This document shows positions 15,522 through 23,864 of a stretch of DNA of 42,363 nt, in pieces. Made by a program: the position numbers and the translations under genes. The notes below the pieces were generated by a model. The model ran no database searches. It was not told the origin of the DNA and saw only the letters and a program-made list of their open reading frames with translations. This DNA is from Acidimicrobiia bacterium (GTDB taxonomy: Bacteria > Actinomycetota > Acidimicrobiia > Spongiisociales > ZC4RG35). Position 1 is the stretch's first letter; every line of letters starts with the position of its first letter. The stretch lies in assembly GCA_025928935.1 (NCBI GenBank), contig JAICNB010000024.1, forward strand, positions 1 to 42,363, read 5' to 3'.

Positions 15522-16370
15522 TTACGCCCCGCGACGGGCCTTGGCCGCCTTCAGCGTGTTGGCCAGCAACATGGCCCTCGTCATCGGGCCGACGCCACCG
15601 GGCACCGGTGTGATCGAACCGGCGATCTCGCGCACAGAGTCGAAGTCGACGTCACCGGCCAGCCCATCCTCGACCCGGTTGATGCCCACGTCGACGACCG
15701 CGGCGCCGGGCTTGATGAACTCCGCCGTCACCAGCCTGGGAACACCGACGGCGGCAACCAGGATGTCGGCGTCCCGGGCCACCTCGGCCAGTTGGGGGGT
15801 GCGCGAGTGAGCCATGGTCACGGTTGCGTCGACCCCCTTGCTCGCCATCATCAGGGCCAGAGGCCGGCCCACCAGGAATGAGCGGCCGATCACCACCGCC
15901 GTGCGGCCCGCGACGACTACGTCGTTGTCCTCGAGCATGCGCATCACACCACTCGGTGTGCACGGGCGCAGACCGGGCCGGCCCAGGACGAGAAGCCCCA
16001 TGTTGTAGGGGTGGAGCCCGTCGACGTCCTTGGCAGGATCGATCCGGGCTACGACACGCTCCGAGTCGAGGCCACCGGGCAGTGGAAGCTGGACCAGGAT
16101 CCCGTCCACCTCGTCGTTGGAGTTGAGCTGGTCGATGAGCATCTCCAGGTCGGCCTGTGGCACGTCGCCGGGCAGTTCGTGATGGGTAGATCGGATCCCC
16201 ACCTCCTCGGCGTCGCTTCTCTTCCCCTTGACGTAGGTGTGCGAGGCCGGATCGTCCCCGACCAGGACCGTGGCCAGACCGGGCCGGTACTGCAGGCCGG
16301 CAACCAGCTCGGCCACCTCGGCCTTCACCTGTCGGGCCGACTCCTTGCCGTCGATGATCCGCGCGCCCAT
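15522..16370 (-). CDS. folD: Bifunctional methylenetetrahydrofolate dehydrogenase/cyclohydrolase
   Basis: This 282-residue enzyme interconverts 5,10-methylene-THF, 5,10-methenyl-THF and 10-formyl-THF. It contains SHTYVKGKRSDAEEVGI with the catalytic Lys/Tyr region, LVQLPLPGGLD, the GRTAVVIGRSFLVGRPLALM nucleotide site and the C-terminal PVPGGVGPMTRAMLLANT motif. The ATG overlaps the purH stop (TGATG). The product 10-formyl-THF is the cofactor of both upstream neighbours, PurN and PurH, so purN-purH-folD forms a logical one-carbon/purine operon. Confidence 0.97.
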   Translation of the reverse strand: MGARIIDGKESARQVKAEVAELVAGLQYRPGLATVLVGDDPASHTYVKGKRSDAEEVGIRSTHHELPGDVPQADLEMLIDQLNSNDEVDGILVQLPLPGGLDSERVVARIDPAKDVDGLHPYNMGLLVLGRPGLRPCTPSGVMRMLEDNDVVVAGRTAVVIGRSFLVGRPLALMMASKGVDATVTMAHSRTPQLAEVARDADILVAAVGVPRLVTAEFIKPGAAVVDVGINRVEDGLAGDVDFDSVREIAGSITPVPGGVGPMTRAMLLANTLKAAKARRGA

Positions 16371-17872
16371 CAGTGCCTGAAGTGCCGCCGGCCGGAGAAG
16401 AGGAGCGCGATCCCATGCTCGTCGGCGGCGTCGATCAGCTCCTGGTCATTGCGTGAGCCACCCGGCTCGACGATCGCGGTGACACCGGCGTTCGCCAGGG
16501 CATCTAGCCCGTCCCGGAACGGGAAGAACGCGTCCGATGCGGCGACGGCCCCCACCGCACGATCTCCGGCTCGGGCCAGTGCCCGCCCGGCGGCCCCGAC
16601 CCGCGATTGGTCCCCTGCCCCCACCCCGACTGCGGCGCGGTCTTTGGCGACCACGATGGCGTTCGACTTGGTGTGCATCGCCACCTTCCAGGCGAACTCG
16701 AGCTCGGTGCGCTCCGCGTCCGAGGGAGCGCGCTGGGAAACAACCTCCCAGTCCTCGCCCTCGGTCGTGTCCCGATCCTGGATGAGCAAACCGGACTCGA
16801 TACGCCGGATGTCGGCATCGGAATCTCCGGGGGGCGCAGCCTCCAGCACACGCAACCCCTCCTTCCGTCCCAGCACTTCCCTGGCCTCGTCCTCGATCGC
16901 GGCGCATACGACCACCTCGACGAACTTGCCGGCAATCGATTCCGCCGTCGTGCCGTCGAGCTTCCCGTTGATCCCGACCACGCCCCCAAAGGCCGACAGG
17001 GGATCACATGCCCACGCGCGCTCGAATGTGTCGGCGATCTCCTCCCCGTAGGCGGCACCGCAGGCATTGGTGTGCTTGACGATGGCCACACAACCCGGCT
17101 GACTCGTGGCCAGACGCCAGGCGGCCTCGGCATCCACGTAGTTGTTGAACGACATCTCCTTGCCCTGATGGATGGTGGCCTCGGCCCACCAGGGAGCGGT
17201 GAGATCCTCGACATAGACAGCCGCAGACTGATGCGGGTTCTCCCCATAGCGCAGGCCGGAGACATGGCGCAGCGGGATGACCCGGTCAGAACCGATCCAT
17301 CCGACGATGGCGGCGTCGTAGGAGGCGGTATGGAAGAAAGCCGCCGCGGCTAGCTCTTTCCTCAGGTCATCGTCGAGCCCTCCCCCCTCCACTGCCTCGG
17401 CCACGACCCCATACTGATCGGCGGAGGTCACGACCCCGACGTAGCGATGGTTCTTGGCCGCAGCCCGGATCATGGCCGGGCCACCTATGTCGATCTTCTC
17501 GATGATCTCCGCGTCGGTCGCGCCGGTGGTGGCCAGCGTCTCACGGAACGGGTAGAGGCTCACCACGACCAGCTGGAAGGGCTCGATTCCCTGGGCAGCG
17601 AGGTCGGCCAGGTCACCTTCGTCGTCGGCCCGGGCCAGAATCGCGGCATGGACCGAGGGGTGGAGCGTCTTCACCCGGCCGCCCAGCATCTCGGGCGCAC
17701 CGGTCACCTCGCTCACCGTGCTCACCTCGATTCCGGCGACGGTGAGGGCGACCGCGGTGCCACCGGACGACACGATCTCGACACCCGAAGCAGCCAGTCG
17801 CCGGGCGAATGCTGCGAGGCCGGTCTTGTCGTACACGCTGATCAGCGCTCGCTCCACCGGGATGCGGCTCAT
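16370..17872 (-). CDS. purH: Bifunctional AICAR transformylase/IMP cyclohydrolase
   Basis: This ~500-residue enzyme performs the last two steps of IMP synthesis. The N-terminal cyclohydrolase domain shows ALISVYDKTGL, SSGGTA, GGRVKTLHPSVHAAIL and NIDIGGP-like KIDIGGPAMIRAAAKN. The C-terminal transformylase domain shows RYGENPHQSA, the KHTNACGAA catalytic Lys-His segment, SDAFFPFRDG, and the family ending SGRRHFRH. The ATG at 17872 overlaps the purN stop as ATGA; an ATG two codons upstream (17878) is closer to an AAGGG sequence and remains possible. Cotranscribed with purN and folD. Confidence 0.97.
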   Translation of the reverse strand: MSRIPVERALISVYDKTGLAAFARRLAASGVEIVSSGGTAVALTVAGIEVSTVSEVTGAPEMLGGRVKTLHPSVHAAILARADDEGDLADLAAQGIEPFQLVVVSLYPFRETLATTGATDAEIIEKIDIGGPAMIRAAAKNHRYVGVVTSADQYGVVAEAVEGGGLDDDLRKELAAAAFFHTASYDAAIVGWIGSDRVIPLRHVSGLRYGENPHQSAAVYVEDLTAPWWAEATIHQGKEMSFNNYVDAEAAWRLATSQPGCVAIVKHTNACGAAYGEEIADTFERAWACDPLSAFGGVVGINGKLDGTTAESIAGKFVEVVVCAAIEDEAREVLGRKEGLRVLEAAPPGDSDADIRRIESGLLIQDRDTTEGEDWEVVSQRAPSDAERTELEFAWKVAMHTKSNAIVVAKDRAAVGVGAGDQSRVGAAGRALARAGDRAVGAVAASDAFFPFRDGLDALANAGVTAIVEPGGSRNDQELIDAADEHGIALLFSGRRHFRH

Positions 17873-18471
17873 TCCCATCTCACCCTTCGACCATCGACCA
17901 CGATCCGGCCACGGGCGAACGCTGACACCACCCGCGGATAGAGGGCGTGCTCCTCTATCTGGATCCGGGCATGGAGGCTCTCCCGATCGTCGTCGGGGAG
18001 AACCGGGACCGATTGTTGGGCGATGATTGGCCCGTGATCTACCTTCTCGTCGACGAAATGAACGGTGACCCCGGTGACCTTCACGCCGTGCTCGAGGGCT
18101 TGGCCCACTGCATCAGCCCCCGGGAAGGCAGGGAGAAGGGAGGGGTGGATGTTGAGGATCCGGTCCTTCCATGCGGAGACCAAACCCCCGTCGAGGACAC
18201 GCATGAACCCTGCGAGCACGAGGGCCTCGACTCCCGCACCGTCGGCGACCTCGTTCAATGCCGAACAGAACTCCGCGCGCGAGCCGTACTCGCCGTAGGG
18301 CACGACTGCGGACTCGATGCCGGCGTCGTGGGCACGGTCGAGGGCCACGATGCCTGGCCGGTCGGACACCACGAGGGATATCTCGGCACCGAGGTCGGGA
18401 GCGTCGATCAAGGCCTGGAGGTTGGTCCCGGACCCGGAGGCAAGGACTGCGATTTTGATGTTCACCTCCAC
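17869..18471 (-). CDS. purN: Phosphoribosylglycinamide formyltransferase
   Basis: This 200-residue folate-dependent GAR transformylase has the N-terminal VLASGSGTNLQALID phosphate site, AGFMRVL, the catalytic Asn/His in ILNIHPSLLPAFPG, GVTVHFVDEKVDHGPII with the catalytic Asp and the C-terminal HALYPRVV. It is the first gene of the purN-purH-folD set. The GTG start at 18471 has a GAAGG sequence four bases upstream; a second GTG at 18465 would leave no room for an RBS. A TACACT about 19 bases further upstream could be the -10. The next gene upstream is divergent, separated by 122 bases rich in inverted repeats. Confidence 0.96.
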   Translation of the reverse strand: MEVNIKIAVLASGSGTNLQALIDAPDLGAEISLVVSDRPGIVALDRAHDAGIESAVVPYGEYGSRAEFCSALNEVADGAGVEALVLAGFMRVLDGGLVSAWKDRILNIHPSLLPAFPGADAVGQALEHGVKVTGVTVHFVDEKVDHGPIIAQQSVPVLPDDDRESLHARIQIEEHALYPRVVSAFARGRIVVDGRRVRWE

Positions 18472-18525
18472 TCGACCTTCGACCGCGGCGGGAGTGTAGG
18501 GAGGACGGGTGTCCCCCCACGTTCC

Positions 18526-18584
18526 GTGAGGATCTACCGCGCTTCAAGCCGCCGAATCCTCACAGAGCGAATGATCGGCTTGAA
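18526..18584 (+). other. Interlocked inverted repeats (pseudoknot topology) before the rhodanese gene
   Basis: GTGAGGAT (18526-18533) pairs perfectly with ATCCTCAC (18556-18563). TTCAAGCCG (18543-18551), inside that loop, pairs perfectly with CGGCTTGAA (18576-18584), outside it. The two stems therefore interlock as in an H-type pseudoknot. The last arm ends nine bases before the rhodanese ATG, next to its possible GAGG ribosome-binding site. It matches no riboswitch class I can recognise. A protein operator pair is the alternative. Confidence 0.45.
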
Positions 18585-18593
18585 TCGAGGCCC

Positions 18594-18890
18594 ATGATCG
18601 AGAACGTCCCCGCCGCGGATTGGGAGAGCTGGCTCTCCGACAACGAAGGCGTCGTCCTGGACATACGGGAGCCGTTCGAGTGGGATCAAGGCGTCCTCCC
18701 CGCCGCGGTTCAGATCTCGATGGGTGAGATACCGACTCGGATGAGCGAGCTGGACACCGAACGGGCCTATCTCGTCGTCTGTCGCTCCGGGGGGAGGAGC
18801 CATCAGGTGGCGAGCTACCTGGCGATGAATGGCTACGGGCAGGTGGCCAACCTCGCCGGAGGGATGAAAGCCCTCGGTCTTCAGGACTGA
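18594..18890 (+). CDS. Single-domain rhodanese-like sulfurtransferase
   Basis: This 98-residue protein consists of one rhodanese domain: VVLDIREPFEWDQGVLPAA, the short active-site loop CRSGGRS with the catalytic Cys, and the closing YGQVANLAGGMKAL motif. Such PspE/GlpE-like enzymes move sulfane sulfur to thiol or cyanide acceptors in the cytoplasm; no signal peptide is seen. The six-residue loop after the Cys fits sulfur rather than phosphate/arsenate substrates. It is divergent from purN and followed by an unrelated membrane-anchored protein. The leader has interlocked inverted repeats that could control translation. Confidence 0.9.
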   Translation: MIENVPAADWESWLSDNEGVVLDIREPFEWDQGVLPAAVQISMGEIPTRMSELDTERAYLVVCRSGGRSHQVASYLAMNGYGQVANLAGGMKALGLQD

Positions 18891-18904
18891 ACCAGAGGCT
18901 CCCG

Positions 18905-19384
18905 ATGACGGGGTTGGAGCCTGCGACAATGAGCGACATGGATGAGGCACGCAGGGTGCCCGGGTGGGTCTTTCCCGCGATCGGTGTGGCGACGGTCGTC
19001 CTCCTGGTCGTGATCGGGCTCAATCGTGAACCGGAGCAGTTCGACCCGGACACCGCGGCAGGGACGGTGCAGTCCTACATAGCCGCGCTGACCGCGGGTG
19101 ATTTCGACACCGCTGCCGCGTACTGGTCCGATGACGGGTGCATCCCGGAATCGGATCAGCCGACAGGAGGGGTTCCGGACATCTCGGCGACCCTGGTCAG
19201 GGTCGATGGCAACGACGACGAAGCCACGGTCGTGATCGGGATCACCGACAACAAGGCGGACCCGGTGGATGGGATCTATCAGCACGACGAATGGTTCAGC
19301 CTGGTGCACCAGGACGACGGATGGAAGATCCGCCAGCCGGCCTGGCCGTACTACGACCAGATCTGTGAAGAAGTGATGACATGA
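18905..19384 (+). CDS. Membrane-anchored protein with extracytoplasmic NTF2-like domain, function unknown
   Basis: The protein has a short cytoplasmic tail, one helix (WVFPAIGVATVVLLVVIGL) and a ~110-residue outer domain. The outer segment TVQSYIAALTAGDFDTAAAYWSDDG resembles the first helices of NTF2/DUF4878-like domains, ending WFSLVHQDDGWKI. Two Cys residues (GCIP and QICEE) may pair. The start is unclear: ATG at 18905, 18929 or 18938 are in frame; the anchor is present in all. The stop overlaps the next ATG (ATGA), so it is coupled to the DUF5671 membrane protein and probably works with it. Substrate or partner is unknown. Confidence 0.65.
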   Translation: MTGLEPATMSDMDEARRVPGWVFPAIGVATVVLLVVIGLNREPEQFDPDTAAGTVQSYIAALTAGDFDTAAAYWSDDGCIPESDQPTGGVPDISATLVRVDGNDDEATVVIGITDNKADPVDGIYQHDEWFSLVHQDDGWKIRQPAWPYYDQICEEVMT

Positions 19385-21009
19385 GGGCGACTCTCGCCGC
19401 CGTCATCCTCCTGGCGGTGATCGTCGGGCTGATCGTCGCGGCTGCGAGGATCTGGAGGCGCCGGGCCCAGGGTGGTGAGGTCGACGGCGGGGTGGACATC
19501 ATTCCCTACCTCCTGCTCGCCCTCGCCGTCGGGACCGCCGGGTTCACCCTGGCCGCCCTGGCCCGGTCCAGCCTGACTGGCAACCAGTTGGCGGGGCGGC
19601 CCACGGGAGAGATCGCAGGGGCCTTGGCCGGGTTGGTGGTGTCCGCACCGATCGCCTTCCTGCTCTGGCGCCGTCAGGCCGCCCGCCGCAAGATCTATCC
19701 CGAGGCAGCGGGGTGGCCGGTGTACCTGACCCTCATCGAGCTGGCCTTCCTCGCCGCGTTCTTCTTCTCGGTTTGGGATCTGGCCGGAGCAATCTTCGGA
19801 GAAGGGGCGGGTGCCAACTGGACCGACCTCCTGGTCTACGGCGGGATCGTCGCGTTCAACTGGTGGTCGGAGCGGCGGGAGCCTGCTCGAGGGGATGCGA
19901 GAGATCTCCCCAGGCTCACCGGCTCGGGGGTCGCTCTGATCGCGCTTGCGATCGGCCTGATCGGGTCTTTGACCTGGCTGCTGTCCCTCGCCTATGACGG
20001 GATATGGGGGCTCGACAATGTCCCGGAACCGGCCACCCCCCTGACGTTGCTTTTCGTCGCGGGGCCGATCTGGGCCTACCGGTGGCTCCCCCCGTGGGAG
20101 GACGAACCAGGCTCACTGCTCAACTTCTACCTCGGGCTGACCACCACCGTCACCCTGACAATGGTGATCGGTGCCCTCCTGACTGTGGTCGTCATGGTCA
20201 TCACCTTCTTCTTCGGCGAGCGCCCAGCGCCGGCGAGTGACCATTTCAGCGATTTGCCAGTGACCCTGGCGGTCCTGCTTGGAGCCGGTCCGCTGTGGTG
20301 GCATCACGTGAGGCGGCTGGCCCGCGAGCGAACCGGAGCCAGGCGCGGCTACGAATACGCCATGGCCGCCGTTGGCCTGGCGACTCTGGTGGGGTCATCG
20401 GTGGCGCTGGTCGAAGCTGCCTTCACCCCGACCCTGGCCGGCACCGACAACGCGGCGACTCTCCTCACGCTGGGTTGCATCGTGATCACCGCCGGTTGGG
20501 TCTGGCTCTATTTCTGGCGCAGGGCCCAGAGGGCATCGCCACGACAACAGGAGGTCCGGGCGTTACCCCGCAGGTTCTACCTGGTGGGGATGGCAATCGT
20601 GCTTGGCCTGACTGCCGCAGGGTCGCTGATCGCCGTCCTGGTGATCGTGTTCCGTGCTCTGCTGGGCGAGGTGGACGGCATGGGCGGGAACCTCCGATTG
20701 CCGGTCGCTCTGACCCTCGTGTCGGGTCTGGCCACCTGGCACCTGGTCGACCAGCTCAGGGACGACCGGGCCGGGACGGCAGCCACCACCGTGAAACCGT
20801 TCAGTGTCACCGTCATTTGCTCCCATCCGGGAAACCTGGGTGCGATGTTCCCCCGGGAAGCAAGAGTCAGGGTCATCTATCGCGATGACAACCTCGCAGT
20901 GATCGATGAGGACATGGCTTCGGCCATCGTGACCGCAATCGATGGCCGGTCCTCGTTCGTCTGGGTCGACCAAGACGGATTCCGCATCGCCCCGGCACGG
21001 GAGAGGTGA
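19381..21009 (+). CDS. DUF5671-type polytopic membrane protein built of internal repeats
   Basis: This 542-residue protein has about 13-14 predicted membrane helices, arranged as repeated ~85-100-residue units. Each unit has two to three helices and ends in an aromatic/basic stretch: AFLLWRRQAARRK, AFNWWSERREPAR, IWAYRWLPPWEDE, PLWWHHVRRLARER, VWLYFWRRAQRA and TWHLVDQLRDDRA. This pattern fits the DUF5671 family of actinobacteria and Chloroflexi. A soluble C-terminal tail of ~80 residues follows (from VTVICSHPGN to APARER). ATGA overlap with the preceding membrane-anchored gene suggests one complex. No enzymatic motif was recognised. Confidence 0.75.
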   Translation: MRATLAAVILLAVIVGLIVAAARIWRRRAQGGEVDGGVDIIPYLLLALAVGTAGFTLAALARSSLTGNQLAGRPTGEIAGALAGLVVSAPIAFLLWRRQAARRKIYPEAAGWPVYLTLIELAFLAAFFFSVWDLAGAIFGEGAGANWTDLLVYGGIVAFNWWSERREPARGDARDLPRLTGSGVALIALAIGLIGSLTWLLSLAYDGIWGLDNVPEPATPLTLLFVAGPIWAYRWLPPWEDEPGSLLNFYLGLTTTVTLTMVIGALLTVVVMVITFFFGERPAPASDHFSDLPVTLAVLLGAGPLWWHHVRRLARERTGARRGYEYAMAAVGLATLVGSSVALVEAAFTPTLAGTDNAATLLTLGCIVITAGWVWLYFWRRAQRASPRQQEVRALPRRFYLVGMAIVLGLTAAGSLIAVLVIVFRALLGEVDGMGGNLRLPVALTLVSGLATWHLVDQLRDDRAGTAATTVKPFSVTVICSHPGNLGAMFPREARVRVIYRDDNLAVIDEDMASAIVTAIDGRSSFVWVDQDGFRIAPARER

Positions 21010-21037
21010 TCTGTATCGACCACCGGGGCGCACCCCC

Positions 21038-21604
21038 ATGATCCGGCTGGCCGAGAGATGGCTCAAATGGCGGGGATGGCAGTTCATCGGGCATATGCCC
21101 GACCTGGAGAAGTTCGTCATCATCGGCGCCCCACACACCAGCAACTGGGACTTCGTCCTCTTCCTCGGAGCCATAGGGCATTGGAAGATCACGCCCGCGT
21201 TCGTGGGCAAGCACACCCTGTTCCGCTGGCCTTTCGGCTCCTTCTTCCGTCGGTTGGGCGGGTTACCGGTCGACCGCGACCGGCCCGGTGGCATGGTCCG
21301 CCAGGTCGCCGAGGAGTTCGAACGATCCGAGAGGTTGATCCTGGTAGTGGCTCCGGAGGGAACCCGCAAGGCTGCCCCCTACTGGAAATCGGGCTTCGCC
21401 AGGATCGCCGCCGCCGCCCGGGTCCCGATCGTCCCCGTCTACGTCGACTACCCGGGGAAGAGGCTGGTGGTGGGTGAGCCGATCTCATACGACGGGGGCG
21501 AGAGGGCCCTCATGGACCGGCTGCGCATCTTCTTCGAGGCAGGGGTGGGCAAAGACGGGAAGGGCAAGGGGCCGGTTCGCCTGAAGGAGGAACACTCAGT
21601 CTGA
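21038..21604 (+). CDS. PlsC-family 1-acylglycerol-3-phosphate acyltransferase-like protein
   Basis: This 188-residue protein has the acyltransferase block I H-x4-D as HTSNWD (FVIIGAPHTSNWDF), block II/III around GGLPVDRDRPGG, the PEGTRK motif (VVAPEGTRKAAPYWKSG) and block IV around VPIVPVYVDY. These residues transfer an acyl chain to a glycerophospholipid or related acceptor at the membrane. It is shorter than classical PlsC and lacks an N-terminal membrane helix, like the small actinobacterial members that often serve glycerophosphate-like acceptors. The ATG at 21038 is chosen; the longer frame from 20942 overlaps the preceding gene. Its last nine bases overlap convergent dinB. Confidence 0.88.
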   Translation: MIRLAERWLKWRGWQFIGHMPDLEKFVIIGAPHTSNWDFVLFLGAIGHWKITPAFVGKHTLFRWPFGSFFRRLGGLPVDRDRPGGMVRQVAEEFERSERLILVVAPEGTRKAAPYWKSGFARIAAAARVPIVPVYVDYPGKRLVVGEPISYDGGERALMDRLRIFFEAGVGKDGKGKGPVRLKEEHSV

Positions 21605-22825
21605 GTGCTCTGCGAGTCTCCTGAACTCCTCTGGAGCGACTCCTCGCTCGGGGGCGGAGCCCAGCTTGAGCAGATCCCTGCCGAACCTCTCCCGTATCTC
21701 GTCGACCGACACGTCGAGTGCTCTCCGTTTCAGGTCCAAGGTGCTGCCGGCCCGCAGGACGTCACCCGCGTCGATCTCCAGCTCCAGTTGGAGGTAGTCG
21801 TCGGTGCTGAGATTGGAGAGTGACATCCCAACCAGCGTGACTGGCTCGGATTCCCCCTCGATGGCGCGCCTCAGCAGGGCCCCACCCAGCTCGGCCAGGG
21901 CGGCCGTCGAGGAAGTCGGTGAGGAGAGCGTGTGACTCCGCGAGAGGACACGGGGCCCCGGGAACCGGGCCCGCAGGGTCAGGGTCGAGCCTGACCGGCC
22001 CTTCTTGCGGGCCCGCCTGCCGATCCGATCCGCCAGACCGAGCACCACGACGGCCAGCTCGTCGGGGTCGGTCAGACCCCGCCCCAGCGCCTGTTGGCTC
22101 CCGATGCTCCCCGCCCGACGACCGCCGCGCACCACCCTGGGGTCCCGATTCCAGGAGAGGGCATGCAATGCCCCCGAGGCGCCGGGACCGAGGGAGCTCG
22201 AGAAGGCGCCGGACGGGACTGCGGCCAGATCGCCGATCGTCATGATGCCGTAACGATGCAGGTTGGCCGCAGTGACTCGCCCCACTCCCCACATGGCCTC
22301 GACCGGGAGGGGATGAAGGAAGTCGAGCTCCGCGCCAAATGGCACTACTACCAGGCCACCGGGCTTGGCCCGCGCCGAGGCGATCTTGGCCAGGAACTTC
22401 GTCGAGGCGATGCCGATCGAGATGGGCAGGCCGATCTCGTCGGCGACCCGGGCACGTATGCACCGGGCGATGGTGGACGGCGTCCCGAGGAGATGCGTAG
22501 AGCCCCGCACGTCGAGGAAGGCCTCGTCGATCGAGATCTGCTCGATGATCGGCGAAGCGTCCTCCAGCACCTCCATCACCTGGGACGAGAGGTCCAGGTA
22601 TTTTTCGAAATGACCGTGGACCACCACGGCGTCAGGGCAGAGCCGAAGGGCATCGCGGGTGGGCATCGGCGAGCGGACCCCGTGGGCGCGCGCCTCATAG
22701 GAGGCAGCGAGGACGATGCCCACGCCGACCAGGACGGGTCTTCCCTTCAACGACGGGTCGAGCATCTGCTCGACCGACGCGTAGAACGCATCCAGATCGG
22801 CGTGGAGGATGGTCGGCTCACCCAT
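21596..22825 (-). CDS. dinB: DNA polymerase IV (Y-family)
   Basis: This 409-residue translesion polymerase has the first metal-binding motif ILHADLDAFYASVEQ, ASYEARAHGVRSPMP, the catalytic SIDEAFLDV with Asp-Glu, SIGIASTKFLAKIAS and the helix-hairpin-helix GVGRVTAANLHRYGI, followed by a little-finger domain. All Y-family active-site acids are present. ATG at 22825 is chosen; upstream extension to 23302 has no family similarity. A CATACT lies six bases before the ATG, implying leaderless expression. No SOS/LexA-type box was recognised near it, so damage induction is not supported by sequence. The 3' end overlaps convergent plsC-like gene by nine bases. Confidence 0.96.
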   Translation of the reverse strand: MGEPTILHADLDAFYASVEQMLDPSLKGRPVLVGVGIVLAASYEARAHGVRSPMPTRDALRLCPDAVVVHGHFEKYLDLSSQVMEVLEDASPIIEQISIDEAFLDVRGSTHLLGTPSTIARCIRARVADEIGLPISIGIASTKFLAKIASARAKPGGLVVVPFGAELDFLHPLPVEAMWGVGRVTAANLHRYGIMTIGDLAAVPSGAFSSSLGPGASGALHALSWNRDPRVVRGGRRAGSIGSQQALGRGLTDPDELAVVVLGLADRIGRRARKKGRSGSTLTLRARFPGPRVLSRSHTLSSPTSSTAALAELGGALLRRAIEGESEPVTLVGMSLSNLSTDDYLQLELEIDAGDVLRAGSTLDLKRRALDVSVDEIRERFGRDLLKLGSAPERGVAPEEFRRLAEHSD

Positions 22826-22831
22826 CCCGCC

Positions 22832-22837
22832 AGTATG
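22832..22837 (-). promoter_or_regulatory. -10 element of a candidate leaderless dinB promoter
   Basis: CATACT on the minus strand, followed by GGCGGG and the dinB ATG. A GTGACC about 18 bases further upstream could be a -35. The same CATACT-N6-ATG arrangement precedes the acyl-CoA dehydrogenase gene at 33128. Confidence 0.45.
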
Positions 22838-22946
22838 CCGGGCCGCTGGGACACCGGTCACGGACAAGAGCCGCGCGGATGGAAATACCATGTCGCCCCG
22901 GGTGGGAGCCAGTAATCCGTGGTGCGACGACGAGTGAGGCACAGAG

Positions 22947-23861
22947 ATGAAGGTCTTTTTCACCGGGGCAACGGGGGTGATGGGGCGAGTGGCTGTCCCA
23001 CTCCTGGTCGCCGCGGGGCACGACGTCATCGGGTTGGCACGAACCATCGAGGGGCGGGACTGGTTGACGCGGTCCGGAGCTGAGCCGAGCGAGGTCGACC
23101 TGCTGGACGAAGAGGCGGTGGTTAGGGCGACGCAGGGCGTCGACGTCGTGATCCACTTCGCCACCAGCATCCCGAACCTGGTGGCGATGGTGAAACCCGA
23201 GTCGTGGGCGGCCAACGACACTCTTCGGGATACAGCCACAGGGATCCTCGTCGACGCTGCGCTGGCCAACGGCGCGGGCCGGTTCATCCAGGAGTCGATC
23301 ACCTTCTTCTACGCCGACGGCGGGGCCGAATGGCTCGATGAGTCGGCGCCCATCGACCTGACGTTCCGATCGCTCGCCTCGGCGCTGGCAGCCGAGGGCC
23401 ATGTGGACAGATTTCGCCGCGGCGGGGGTACCGGGGTTAGTCTCCGCTTCGCCCGGCTCTACGGGCCCGGGGACACTTCGCGGGAGTACATCGATGCAGT
23501 GCGCAAGCGGGACATCCCGGTGGTGGGCCGGGGAGTCAACTATGTCTCGAGTCTGCATATCGAGGACGCCGGCACCGCGGTCCTGACGGCCATGTCGTCG
23601 GCCGACGGCACCTACAACGTCTGTGACGACGAGCCGGTCCAGTCGGCGGTGTACGTCGACACGCTGGCGGAGGCGCTCAAAGCCCCCAGACCAAGGCGGC
23701 TCCCCAGGGCCGCGGTCAAGCTCGCCCTGGGCAGGTCGGTCGGGCTGCTGGCGTCGTCGCACCGCGTAGCGAACCGAAAATTTCGGGAAACGACCGGATG
23801 GATGCCCCAGCACCCATCGGTGGTGGAGGGCTGGCGGGAGGTGCTCGCCAGTCCCGCCTGA
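22947..23861 (+). CDS. Extended-SDR (NAD-dependent epimerase-like) protein lacking the catalytic Tyr/Lys
   Basis: The 304-residue protein begins MKVFFTGATGVMGR, the TGxxGxxG Rossmann motif of extended SDRs, and keeps IHFATSIP, RFARLYGPGDTS and the C-terminal TGWMPQHPSVVEGW. At the place of the YxxSK catalytic motif it reads S142-L-A-S-A146 (aligned on the following LAAE), so both Tyr and Lys are missing. It is therefore probably a cofactor-binding, non-reductase member (atypical SDR) rather than a sugar epimerase. It stands alone, divergent from dinB, with three bases to the convergent CoA ligase. Function is not recognised. Confidence 0.8.
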   Translation: MKVFFTGATGVMGRVAVPLLVAAGHDVIGLARTIEGRDWLTRSGAEPSEVDLLDEEAVVRATQGVDVVIHFATSIPNLVAMVKPESWAANDTLRDTATGILVDAALANGAGRFIQESITFFYADGGAEWLDESAPIDLTFRSLASALAAEGHVDRFRRGGGTGVSLRFARLYGPGDTSREYIDAVRKRDIPVVGRGVNYVSSLHIEDAGTAVLTAMSSADGTYNVCDDEPVQSAVYVDTLAEALKAPRPRRLPRAAVKLALGRSVGLLASSHRVANRKFRETTGWMPQHPSVVEGWREVLASPA

Positions 23862-23864
23862 GGG

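Noticed and set aside
18905-18928. tRNA remnant suggested by the peptide start MTGLEPAT
   Set aside because: This peptide often arises from spurious reading across tRNA T-arms, but no T-arm, acceptor stem or anticodon arm is present here.
22826-23302. N-terminal extension of dinB
   Set aside because: It overlaps the divergent SDR-like gene and has no Y-family similarity; the polymerase motif begins eight residues after the chosen ATG.
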